Shown: in pieces, positions 7,818 to 15,397 of the stretch
Layout of the letters: each line of letters begins with the position of its first letter
How positions within the stretch are numbered: position 1 is the first letter of the stretch
Assembly (NCBI RefSeq): GCF_013249065.1
Contig: NZ_JABRWQ010000001.1
Location: 310,001 to 374,000 of the forward strand
DNA from: Winogradskyella litoriviva
GTDB taxonomy: Bacteria > Bacteroidota > Bacteroidia > Flavobacteriales > Flavobacteriaceae
Reading direction: 5' to 3'
DNA: 64,000 bases
Translations under genes and position numbers: made by a program
The notes under the pieces: model-generated
The model's database searches: none
What the model saw: the letters and a program-made list of their open reading frames with translations, nothing else
What the model was told of the DNA's origin: nothing

Positions 7818-8868
7818 TGGGTTGTTTTTTTAGAGTAAAATAAAACGTTGTGCCTTTGTTTAGCTGAGATGTTAACCAAATTTTTCCGCCATATAAATCT
7901 ACAATTTTCTTAACTATAGATAAACCAATACCTGTTGACACTCCATTATTGTCTAGTTTCTCAAAGGTTTTAAATATTTTTTCGAAATAAGCTTCTTCAA
8001 TACCTTTCCCGTTATCTTTAATAGAAAACTGCCAAAACTTCCCTTTATCTTCAGCACTTACCTCAACGGTTCCTTTTTGCTTGTCGTTATAGGCAATTGC
8101 ATTTCCTATTAAATTTTGAAATAATTGTTGTAATCTATATTTATCACCTTTTATAATCGGCAAATCTGATTTAGTAATTATAATATGTTTAGGAACTTGA
8201 ATAATAGTTAAAATATTATCTACTAACTTATTAATATCGACATCATAGACTTCTATTTGATTTTTTCCTATGGTTGAATACTCTAAAATACCGTTTATTA
8301 AGGTATCCATTTTTTCTACATTAGTTCTAATAAGGTCTAATGTTTTTTCACCATTAGCGTCAAAAGCATCTTTATAGTCTTCTTTTAACCAAGCCGTTAA
8401 AGTATCTATACTTCTTAGAGGTGATTTAAGATCATGAGAAACCATGTGTGCATAATCACTAAGCTCTTGATTTTGATAGGCAAGTTCGTTTAAAAGCGAT
8501 TCTTTTTGTTTGTTCATTTCGATAATCTCTTTGGTTTGATTATCTATAAAATCAACTAAATCTGAACTTTTTAATGCTACAGCATTAGCCTTTTCATCTT
8601 CTTTAAGGTTATAAAACTTAAGTGTATTGATAACTTCCTTTAGTTTATCAATTAATTCTTTTTGTTCTTTTGCTTCCTCTTGTAATTTTCTGTTAGCGCT
8701 ATATAATTCATCTGAACTAATGGACATGGCTCTTTGAATCATTGCTGATTGTTCATCAAAATTATTGTAAGAGCTATCTACAGCGGCAAGAAATGATTTT
8801 AATTCTTCACTAGATTTTAATTCTTCACTTAAATACTTACGCAATTGACGTTTAAGTAATGAATTCAT
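7804..8868 (-). CDS. Soluble sensor histidine kinase (FIST-associated type)
   Basis: 354 residues, no transmembrane segment. The N-terminus (LLKRQLRKYL, FDEQSAMIQRAMSISSDEL) and a coiled coil (~50-135) precede HisKA with phospho-His145 (HMVSHDLKSPLRSID). The HATPase domain follows (~235-350; NLIGNAIAYND, DNGKGI, TGIGLSIVKKIV). No PAS or other input domain is seen, so it probably senses through a partner. The FIST gene immediately upstream overlaps it by 1 bp, as in known NosP-kinase pairs. Its kinase core closely resembles that of the PAS kinase encoded two genes upstream, which suggests duplication. Confidence 0.88.
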   Translation of the reverse strand: MNSLLKRQLRKYLSEELKSSEELKSFLAAVDSSYNNFDEQSAMIQRAMSISSDELYSANRKLQEEAKEQKELIDKLKEVINTLKFYNLKEDEKANAVALKSSDLVDFIDNQTKEIIEMNKQKESLLNELAYQNQELSDYAHMVSHDLKSPLRSIDTLTAWLKEDYKDAFDANGEKTLDLIRTNVEKMDTLINGILEYSTIGKNQIEVYDVDINKLVDNILTIIQVPKHIIITKSDLPIIKGDKYRLQQLFQNLIGNAIAYNDKQKGTVEVSAEDKGKFWQFSIKDNGKGIEEAYFEKIFKTFEKLDNNGVSTGIGLSIVKKIVDLYGGKIWLTSQLNKGTTFYFTLKKQPNGAA

Positions 8869-10001
8869 TATTCACTGATTAATGTTATGGTCATTGTTTG
8901 GTTGTGTAACTGGCACGCCATTTCTCCGTGAAATGGTGCAATTTCACCATATGAATAAAAACCACTTACAGCAGTGCCTTCTCCTAGAATTTCTATGACT
9001 TCATCTATCTCCTCTTCTACCCTTTGATCTAGGACTAACTTTCTTCCTATGCAACTCACTAACAAAGCAACTTCTGGTTTGTTTTGTCTAAATTCTAAAG
9101 CCTGTCTTGCAGCACGCTCAGATGCGTTTGCAATGTTATCAACGTTGGTCATCATCAATTGTACTTTAGAATTTTGCTTAATATCACCAGCTAAAATAAC
9201 AGCGTTTTCTTCTTCGTTAATATTAAGAATAGACCTTACTATTGATTGCTCTTCATCTTCAGATTTTACATTTAATGGGTATAATAATGCTGCGCCTGGT
9301 AAATCTTTGGCTTTTTCTCCTAAATAGGTTTTATACAAATCTAAAGCAGGTAAACCATCTAATTCATATAGTGTATTTCCTTCGGATTTTGTTACGGTTC
9401 GTTCTGGTCCAAAAGGCGTCCAACCACCATGGATAGAAAATGAGATTTCTAGTGTGTCACCATAAAAGCCAATTGCAACTAATTCGCCTTCTTTAGGATT
9501 TTCATTATAGGATGCTAATGTTTTTTCAAAACGTGTATCATCACCACATAAACCACCTGTAATTAATAGATTTCCGTTGTTGGTTGTACTCATTCCTTGT
9601 GTCAGCTGGCTGCCATTTATAAAACTACCTTCTGAGATTACAAATACATATTTTAGTCCCTTTTCTGGAAATTGTTTTATAAGATCACTACCTGTTTTAT
9701 AACTATCTAAATCTGTGTTTAAAACATTACTGGTTTTTATGATGAACTTACTTTTTTCAAATTCCATAGCGGTTATCGTAATGCTATTTTCGTTTACTGT
9801 CCTCGATGAAATTTCGGCACAAGCAGATCCAAATACAATTTGACCATCTGGAAACAAACCTTTCACTTCGTCGTAAATAGAAGCATCTTCTAAAAGAAGA
9901 CGATTTCCGAATACAATAACTAATGGTTCTATTAATTTTTGATTTTCACCCACGTAGGTCCAATCTTTATTATTTTGTTTTACTAATTGTACTATTTTCA
10001 T
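8868..10001 (-). CDS. FIST domain protein, candidate NosP-type heme sensor
   Basis: 377 residues, cytoplasmic. FIST_N covers about 25-215 (GGLCGDDTRFEKTLAS, ISFSIHGGWTPFGPERTVT, YELDGLPALDLYKTYLG) and FIST_C about 220-365 (GFYSYGEIAPFHG ... CQLHNQTMTITLISE). The FIST family includes NosP, a heme protein that binds nitric oxide and controls a co-encoded histidine kinase in several Proteobacteria; other FIST proteins have been proposed to sense small ligands. The gene sits between two histidine kinase genes in an operon that also encodes an H-NOX protein, which favours a NosP-like role. The heme ligand cannot be identified by eye, so ligand and heme binding are inferred. Confidence 0.85.
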   Translation of the reverse strand: MKIVQLVKQNNKDWTYVGENQKLIEPLVIVFGNRLLLEDASIYDEVKGLFPDGQIVFGSACAEISSRTVNENSITITAMEFEKSKFIIKTSNVLNTDLDSYKTGSDLIKQFPEKGLKYVFVISEGSFINGSQLTQGMSTTNNGNLLITGGLCGDDTRFEKTLASYNENPKEGELVAIGFYGDTLEISFSIHGGWTPFGPERTVTKSEGNTLYELDGLPALDLYKTYLGEKAKDLPGAALLYPLNVKSEDEEQSIVRSILNINEEENAVILAGDIKQNSKVQLMMTNVDNIANASERAARQALEFRQNKPEVALLVSCIGRKLVLDQRVEEEIDEVIEILGEGTAVSGFYSYGEIAPFHGEMACQLHNQTMTITLISE

Positions 10002-10003
10002 GT

Positions 10004-11962
10004 TTATTTTTTAAGTGTAAAATAAAAGGTAGTTCCGACCGTGAGTTGACTTTCTAACCATATTTGGCCTTCGTGTAAATCGACAATTTTTTTAACTATG
10101 GACAATCCTATTCCTGTAGAATCTTTACTTTTATTTAAAGCGTGGAATATTTTAAATATTTTATCGTGAAATTGCTTCTCTATACCAATTCCGTTATCTT
10201 GTATTGAAAATTTGTAATGACTTTTTAAATCCTCTACATCTATTGTTATTAAGCCTTTTTCTTTATCTATAAATTTAACTGCATTACTAATTAAATTTTG
10301 AAAAAGCTGCTGTAACTTTATGGCGTCTCCTTTAATTATTGGTAAAGGATGTAATGTATTTATATTAATATGTTCTGGAATATATAGAATTGTAGTTAAA
10401 TCTTTTAGCAATTTATCTAAATCTACATCTTCTGTTTCGGTCCTTTCTGTACCAACACTAGAATAATCTAACACATCTGTGATTAGTTGTTCCATCTTTT
10501 CTAGAGTTGCTTCTATGAGTTCAAAATTCTTTAAACTCATGTCATCTAATTTTCCTTTATTATCTTCTTTTAGCCAACTGACTAATGCATCAATACTTCG
10601 TAAAGGCGATTTTAAATCGTGAGAGACAATGTGTGCGTATTCTTGTAATTCATCATTACTCTTTTCTAATTTACCAAGTAATTTTTCTTTCTGAAGTTCT
10701 AACTCCTTTAATTCGGTAATATCTAAATGTACACCAATAGAACCAACTACGTCTCCATTTAAATTAAAATTTGGAGCTCCACTAATTAGCCAATACCTTA
10801 TATCACCTTGCTTGGTTTTTACTTTAAGTTCATAAGAGTTAGACTCCCCCTTTTGTCTTTTTTTATTTTCAATTTCAATAAGTTCAGAACCGCCTTCTAC
10901 CGGAAAGATTTCTCCACCACGCTTACCTAATAATTCTTCTTCTTGGTAACCAGACATTTCTGAGAAACTCTGATTAATCATTAATATTTCATCATCGTTA
11001 TTAACCTCTACCAATCCTAAATGCATATTGGCAATGATGCTATAATATTTTTGCTTTTGTGCTTCTAATCTTTTGCGATATGTACGTTTTAATGTTACGT
11101 CTGTAAAAGTCCATAAAAAGCCTTTTGATTTTTCTCCAATATTAATTGGCATATAATTACGCTCTAATATTGTACCGTCTACCATTTCTAACTCATCGCC
11201 TATAACAATTTCTTTAGCTTTATCAATGGCGTGCATACGTTGTATAAACGCTTCTGGATTTTTAAATAAAACTTTGTTTTTTTCTGAAGCAGAAGCACAA
11301 TCCATACCGTACAAGTCTGACGGTTGTGCATTTATTTTAAAAAGCTCACAAAATTTTGTATTGGTAAGTACTATATTTCTATTTTCATCTTCTAATATAA
11401 TACCACTCTCTAAATTTAAAACTAATGTAGCTAATCTGCTTTCTGATTCTATTAGTTTTTCTTCAGAAGCTCTTTCTTCTGTAATATCTCTAACAATACC
11501 TTGAGCTGCCACTGGTTTATTGTTCTTATCAAAAACAATACTTCCATTAATGTGTACCCATTTAACTTCTTTAGATTTTGTGTAAACTCTAGTTTCAAAA
11601 TCCTTAAAAAAGCCTTTAGATAATAAATTTTTAAAACACTCTTCAGCGTATTGAAAATCGTCTTTATATATAAGCTTAGCTACTCTTACATCATCTCTAT
11701 CAATATCATAGCCAAAAAGTTTAGTAGCAGCTTCGTTAAATTTTAAAATCTTTCCATTAAGGTCCATTACTACATAAGCGTCTACTATGTTTTCAAAGAC
11801 ACCTTGTAATTCTGATGATTTTTCGTCTAATAAGTTTTCAAGTTTTTGAGATGTAAAGTAGAGTTCCCTTGATTTTTCTTCAAGGATTTTTTCTGCTGCT
11901 TTTCGAGCATTCTTTTCTCTTTTAAGAGCCCGTTTTAATATCTCAACTTGGTCTTGGTCCAT
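10004..11962 (-). CDS. Soluble three-PAS sensor histidine kinase
   Basis: 652 residues without transmembrane helices. A coiled-coil start (LKREKNARKAAEKILEEK) is followed by PAS domains at about 52-165, 175-290 and 305-415. HisKA has phospho-His448 (AHIVSHDLKSPLRSID) and HATPase covers ~540-652 (NLISNAVKFID, DNGIGIE, TGIGLSIVKKIV). The first PAS ends in a PAC-type VRDITEERASEEKL. The start codon overlaps the stop of the H-NOX gene, the arrangement usual for H-NOX and its partner kinase. It is therefore the best candidate for H-NOX control, while the PAS domains may add further inputs. Confidence 0.9.
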   Translation of the reverse strand: MDQDQVEILKRALKREKNARKAAEKILEEKSRELYFTSQKLENLLDEKSSELQGVFENIVDAYVVMDLNGKILKFNEAATKLFGYDIDRDDVRVAKLIYKDDFQYAEECFKNLLSKGFFKDFETRVYTKSKEVKWVHINGSIVFDKNNKPVAAQGIVRDITEERASEEKLIESESRLATLVLNLESGIILEDENRNIVLTNTKFCELFKINAQPSDLYGMDCASASEKNKVLFKNPEAFIQRMHAIDKAKEIVIGDELEMVDGTILERNYMPINIGEKSKGFLWTFTDVTLKRTYRKRLEAQKQKYYSIIANMHLGLVEVNNDDEILMINQSFSEMSGYQEEELLGKRGGEIFPVEGGSELIEIENKKRQKGESNSYELKVKTKQGDIRYWLISGAPNFNLNGDVVGSIGVHLDITELKELELQKEKLLGKLEKSNDELQEYAHIVSHDLKSPLRSIDALVSWLKEDNKGKLDDMSLKNFELIEATLEKMEQLITDVLDYSSVGTERTETEDVDLDKLLKDLTTILYIPEHININTLHPLPIIKGDAIKLQQLFQNLISNAVKFIDKEKGLITIDVEDLKSHYKFSIQDNGIGIEKQFHDKIFKIFHALNKSKDSTGIGLSIVKKIVDLHEGQIWLESQLTVGTTFYFTLKK

Positions 11963-12501
11963 TAATTTTTATTAATCACAAACCGTACCTTGGTGCCATC
12001 TTCTTTAATTTTTTCTAACTCTATAGTAGCGGTAGAATTAAAATGTTCAAATGTTTTATTCATTAATCCCAGCCCAAAGTGATGCATTGCTCTACTAGAA
12101 GTATAGTCCATAACAAGATGATCATCTGTTTTCTCTATAACTTCAAAAGTCGGTAATTCTGCATCTGGATAGATTTTTCTAACTTCTACATGAATATGAT
12201 TTTCAATAGACGAAATCATTTCTATAGGGTCTTTATAAGTTGCCAAAAGTCCTGGATAACTTTTTTCTATAACGCTAAAAAAATGTTCTGCGTATACTAA
12301 AAGTAAATTATCGATAGAAATTCCTGTATTTTCACTTAAATGTTGAAGCAACTGTAACATTTCAGAAAAACTGTAGGTACCTACAGCCGTATAAACTCCA
12401 TCAGATGCTAATTCTGAACTAGAAATGATTCTATCTACCATTTCTAAGCCAAATTTATCTTCTACAAGTTCTAAAAACTCTGTAAATACAATTCCTTTCA
12501 T
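11962..12501 (-). CDS. H-NOX heme nitric-oxide/oxygen binding protein
   Basis: 179 residues, the full length of a stand-alone H-NOX domain. It starts with the canonical MKGIVFTEFLELVEDKFG. The predicted proximal heme ligand is His104 in IHVEVRKIYPDAELPTF. The YxSxR heme-propionate motif is present as Tyr133-Ser135-Arg137 in DYTSSRAMHHFG. Bacterial stand-alone H-NOX proteins bind NO on ferrous heme and modulate a co-transcribed histidine kinase or cyclic-di-GMP enzyme. Here the next gene encodes a PAS kinase. The protein is intact and all key residues are visible; NO specificity rather than oxygen is inferred from its kinase context. Confidence 0.93.
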   Translation of the reverse strand: MKGIVFTEFLELVEDKFGLEMVDRIISSSELASDGVYTAVGTYSFSEMLQLLQHLSENTGISIDNLLLVYAEHFFSVIEKSYPGLLATYKDPIEMISSIENHIHVEVRKIYPDAELPTFEVIEKTDDHLVMDYTSSRAMHHFGLGLMNKTFEHFNSTATIELEKIKEDGTKVRFVINKN

Positions 12502-12504
12502 AAT

Positions 12505-12915
12505 TTATACGGTTATTAATTCATTGATGCTCCAATATGATAATAATTTTTCAATTTTGGAAACATATTCTTCATATTTTAATGGTTTAAGTATATAACC
12601 TGCTACACCAACTTTATAACATTCTAATAAATCGCGTTGATTGTTTGAAGTTGTTAAGATAATTGTTGGGATATACTTAAGTCTATCATCGGATTTTAAA
12701 ATTTTTAAAAACTCTATTCCGTTAATTTTTGGCATATTTAAATCTAACAAAATAATATCTGGAAGATTATCTTTTTGTTCTAAAATCTTTAGGGCATCTT
12801 CACCATTATTTGCCTCTGTTACTTTATGATTTAATTGAAGTGAACTTGCCGCTCTATTGAGCTTCATTACTTCTATCATGTCGTCTTCAATTAATAATAT
12901 GTTAAGGGATTTCAT
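12505..12915 (-). CDS. CheY-like single-domain response regulator
   Basis: 136 residues, one receiver domain of the Rcp1 type: acidic pair in LLIEDDMIEV, phospho-acceptor Asp58 in ILLDLNMPKINGIEFL, Thr in IILTTSNN and Lys in GYILKPLKYEEY. No output domain, so it signals by protein contact or carries phosphate to the HPt protein. It is the first gene of the operon, 3 bp before the H-NOX gene. The LytTR-like promoter at 12940-13027 predicts an 18-nt leader before this ATG. Confidence 0.9.
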   Translation of the reverse strand: MKSLNILLIEDDMIEVMKLNRAASSLQLNHKVTEANNGEDALKILEQKDNLPDIILLDLNMPKINGIEFLKILKSDDRLKYIPTIILTTSNNQRDLLECYKVGVAGYILKPLKYEEYVSKIEKLLSYWSINELITV

Positions 12916-12939
12916 TTAATTATGCTTTTATATATTAAG

Positions 12940-13027
12940 CTAAATTAGTTGAATATTGAAAGCACATCTTTCAAATTCGGTTAGGTGTAACTATGTATCG
13001 TCGGGTGGTAGATAAGTGTCGACGAAT
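12940..13027 (-). promoter_or_regulatory. LytTR-like operator and promoter of the H-NOX/FIST phosphorelay operon
   Basis: Minus strand: repeat 1 ACCATTCGTCG (core ATTCGTCG, 13027-13020), repeat 2 ACCACCCGACG (core ACCCGACG, 13006-12999), period 21. A gap of exactly 51 nt leads to TAATTTAG (12947-12940), a -7 box with one mismatch to TAnnTTTG. The predicted start near 12933 is 18 nt before ATG 12915. Since the operon ends with a LytTR gene, this predicts autoregulation. Confidence 0.6.
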
Positions 13028-13049
13028 GGTAAATGATGCATAATTTCTA

Positions 13050-13424
13050 TTAAGCTGCAATTTTTACTTGATTAGTAATCATATCAGCAGTTTTGAGGGT
13101 AGACAGTTGTGCTTCAATTTTAATTTTATTGAATTCTTGAAGAAATTCTAATGAGAAATTTTTGAGTGTTTTTTCTTCTAAATACATTTCAAATTCTGAA
13201 ATAAACTCTAATTGTCTAAGACTTTTGTTAAGCAAAACAAGCTTATTATCCACAGCATTATTTTTTAAGTTTTTAGAATTAAGATTGTCTTTTGTTTCTA
13301 TATGCGAGTGTTTCTTAGCTTTTCTTTGAGAAAGAATTAAACAACTTTTAAAGTTATTTCTAAAGTAAAAATAAACGCTTAAATGCCCTATTAAAAGTGT
13401 TCCATAAATTAGTAAAGTAGTCAT
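13050..13424 (-). CDS. Small membrane-anchored protein of unknown function
   Basis: 124 residues. A hydrophobic helix at about 3-20 (LLIYGTLLIGHLSVYFYF) is followed by a basic, Asn/Lys-rich cytoplasmic segment and a helical C-terminal region (LRQLEFISEFEMYLEEKTL). I do not recognise a family. It lies 134 bp upstream of the NO-sensor operon, in the same direction, and has a LytTR-like promoter of its own (13456-13522). It may therefore be a co-regulated membrane accessory of the phosphorelay. That role is inference from position and promoter only. Confidence 0.65.
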   Translation of the reverse strand: MTTLLIYGTLLIGHLSVYFYFRNNFKSCLILSQRKAKKHSHIETKDNLNSKNLKNNAVDNKLVLLNKSLRQLEFISEFEMYLEEKTLKNFSLEFLQEFNKIKIEAQLSTLKTADMITNQVKIAA

Positions 13425-13455
13425 TGTATTGAGGTTATAAGAATTAATTATACCG

Positions 13456-13522
13456 CAAATCTAAATGATATATTAAGTGAAAAATTCGTTTTTCGGTGAG
13501 TCAACTTTTTGAGGCGACGAAT
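13456..13522 (-). promoter_or_regulatory. LytTR-like operator and promoter of the small membrane protein gene
   Basis: Minus strand: repeat 1 TCCATTCGTCG (core ATTCGTCG, 13522-13515), repeat 2 core ACTCACCG (13501-13494), period 21. A gap of exactly 30 nt leads to a perfect -7 box TAGATTTG (13463-13456). ATG 13424 follows after about 25 nt of leader. Confidence 0.6.
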
Positions 13523-13569
13523 GGAGAGAAACATTCTTTAAATAAAATAGAACTATGTTGAATGTTTTG

Positions 13570-13929
13570 CTAAAGACTCGCTCTCAGCTTTTTAGGCAGC
13601 CCTTTTACCACCATACTATATGAGTGGTCAATTAATTTTAATATGAGTTTAGGCGAGAGTTCACCTGTGTGAATATAAACACTGTTCCATTGCTGTTTGT
13701 GCATATGGTATCCTGGTTTTATACTTTGGTAAGTTGATCTAAGCTCTTGTGCATATTCTGGGTCGCATTTTAGATTAATAAAACCTTCTCCATTTTCCCA
13801 TTTCTTTAAAGATGCTAAAGCAAACATTTTATTACAGACTTTAAAAACAAGCGTATCATTATCAAAAGGAAAATGTTCTGTGACCTCCTTTTTATTTATA
13901 CAATAGTTTCTATAGTCTTCTATGTTCAT
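13570..13929 (-). CDS. MmcQ/YjbR family protein
   Basis: 119 residues, the normal size for the MmcQ/YjbR family (CyaY-like fold, single-domain). Typical features are the start MNIEDYRNYCINKKEVTEHFPFD, the middle FALASLKKWENGEGFINLKCDP and the end of the domain KQQWNSVYIHTGELSP. Members are called DNA-binding proteins, but the physiological role is poorly defined. It overlaps the upstream DUF4230 gene by 4 bp, so the two form an operon. Confidence 0.85.
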   Translation of the reverse strand: MNIEDYRNYCINKKEVTEHFPFDNDTLVFKVCNKMFALASLKKWENGEGFINLKCDPEYAQELRSTYQSIKPGYHMHKQQWNSVYIHTGELSPKLILKLIDHSYSMVVKGLPKKLRASL

Positions 13930-14534
13930 TCTAATAGCTTCTTATTATCTCCTTCAATTTTTAAAGCTGTGTAATCTAATTTCCAACCAATAGTTTCTAC
14001 TAAGTTTTCAATAAGATTTATGGCTTCTAGAGCTTCTTGCTTAGCTACATTGTACAATCCACTTTCTGGAATTTTCTCCATAATATGGGCTTTTGCTTTT
14101 GTATGTAAATCGGTTAAATCTGATGCATCAAACTTATTAAACATACCGTCGCTTTTATCATAGTAATTAATATTACTTTCTATAGACAACACTTCTGGCT
14201 GAGGAAAATGAGTTAAAATAACCGTTTTTGACTTAAGATTTGATGACATTTGTACTTTGCTTAAATCAAAACCAACGTGTGCTTTTGCATTAATAACTAC
14301 CAAGGCTTTTTTTCGACTAGAAATAAGTTTTAAGAATTTCTCCTTAACGTCTTCGTAATGATAAATTTCTGCAAAATCACCTTCAACTGTAACAAATTTA
14401 CAGACACGTTTTATTTTATCTAATATTAAAATAGACTGATCATTAGTGACTTTCTTAGTCCTCCATTGCTTATAAATGGTTACTAGGCCTAAGGTGACTA
14501 ATATACTGATGATTATTATAAAAAAAGTTTCCAT
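13926..14534 (-). CDS. DUF4230 domain protein, membrane anchored
   Basis: 202 residues. An N-terminal transmembrane helix (~4-20) is followed by a DUF4230 domain: VCKFVTVEGDFAEIYHYED, ALVVINAKAHVGFDLSKV and a helical end with EAINLIENLVETIGWK. Function of the family is unknown; membership is common in Bacteroidota and Firmicutes. It is the first gene of a two-gene operon with the YjbR-like gene. A spaced inverted repeat TGACA...TGTCA (14594-14619) lies upstream, possibly regulatory. Confidence 0.8.
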   Translation of the reverse strand: METFFIIIISILVTLGLVTIYKQWRTKKVTNDQSILILDKIKRVCKFVTVEGDFAEIYHYEDVKEKFLKLISSRKKALVVINAKAHVGFDLSKVQMSSNLKSKTVILTHFPQPEVLSIESNINYYDKSDGMFNKFDASDLTDLHTKAKAHIMEKIPESGLYNVAKQEALEAINLIENLVETIGWKLDYTALKIEGDNKKLLE

Positions 14535-14647
14535 TAATTGTTTTTATATACCTACATACTTATTGAATTCTTGTAGGAGATTCTATATTATTTTGACACT
14601 TTAACAATAAGTTTTGTCACATTTTATTATCTAAGTGTAATAGCAAA

Positions 14648-15397
14648 TTAAGCTATTACTTTATACAAAATTGGTTTACTCGGACTTGCATCATTTTCAA
14701 TCGGTGCTATTTGAAGATTAAGCAGGTAAGTACCATCTTCTATTTTATTAGACACATAGATAAACTCAGTAATAGTAGCATCTAATCTTAGCTTTCCGCT
14801 GGTATTCCAAAATGCATTGTGAGACAGTAACTCACCTCCATCTTGTTCTTTATCTACACTTGGTAAATCTATGAGTAAATGCTTTACGCCTTTAGTTTTT
14901 AAATATTCTGCAGCATCTTCTAATAAATACGTAGGGTTGGTATTAGAATATTGTCGAGACATTTTTTCTCGCGTATTTGGCATAGTTCTAATAACAACCG
15001 CTTCACGCTTTTTATTACCTAAAGCAAATTGTAACTGCTTTTTAGAAATTACGTAATCCTTACCTAATTTTTCTGGTGCAACCGTAACCACTTCTGCTAT
15101 AAAGAAAAACTGAGTTAAATACTTATTTATAGAATAGACTTTTTCTGTAATATGACCAACGGTTTCTGTATGTGTACCGTGAGCATGTGGATTAAAATTT
15201 ATGGTATTAAAATTTACCACTGCACCTTTTGCTACACTAATTGAATTACCATCTATAACTTCTGGTTCAATTTTAGGGTGTCCAATATACCATGCATTTA
15301 CATTAGATGCTTCTCCTGTAATAGGAATTGAAATATCTAACGGTTGTGATAAATCTATTTTTAGTTTTCTTGAATTGTATTGTATGGTTGTTAACAC
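14648..15397 (-). CDS. Cyclase family protein (kynurenine formamidase-like)
   Basis: 249 residues. The metal-binding motif of the cyclase family (PF04199) appears as HPHAHGTHTETVGHI (His73-x-Gly-Thr-His76-x-Glu78). A second conserved block follows at VKHLLIDLPSVDKEQDGG. Family members hydrolyse N-formylkynurenine, isatin or related amides with a divalent metal; the substrate here is not predictable. Its start overlaps the stop of hemW by 7 bp, so the two are co-transcribed, apparently without a pathway link. Confidence 0.8.
   Translation of the reverse strand: MLTTIQYNSRKLKIDLSQPLDISIPITGEASNVNAWYIGHPKIEPEVIDGNSISVAKGAVVNFNTINFNPHAHGTHTETVGHITEKVYSINKYLTQFFFIAEVVTVAPEKLGKDYVISKKQLQFALGNKKREAVVIRTMPNTREKMSRQYSNTNPTYLLEDAAEYLKTKGVKHLLIDLPSVDKEQDGGELLSHNAFWNTSGKLRLDATITEFIYVSNKIEDGTYLLNLQIAPIENDASPSKPILYKVIA

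Noticed and set aside
14594..14619. Spaced inverted repeat TGACA...TGTCA upstream of the DUF4230 gene
   Set aside because: Arms of only 5 bp with a 16-bp spacer are expected by chance in a sequence of this length; no further copies were seen.
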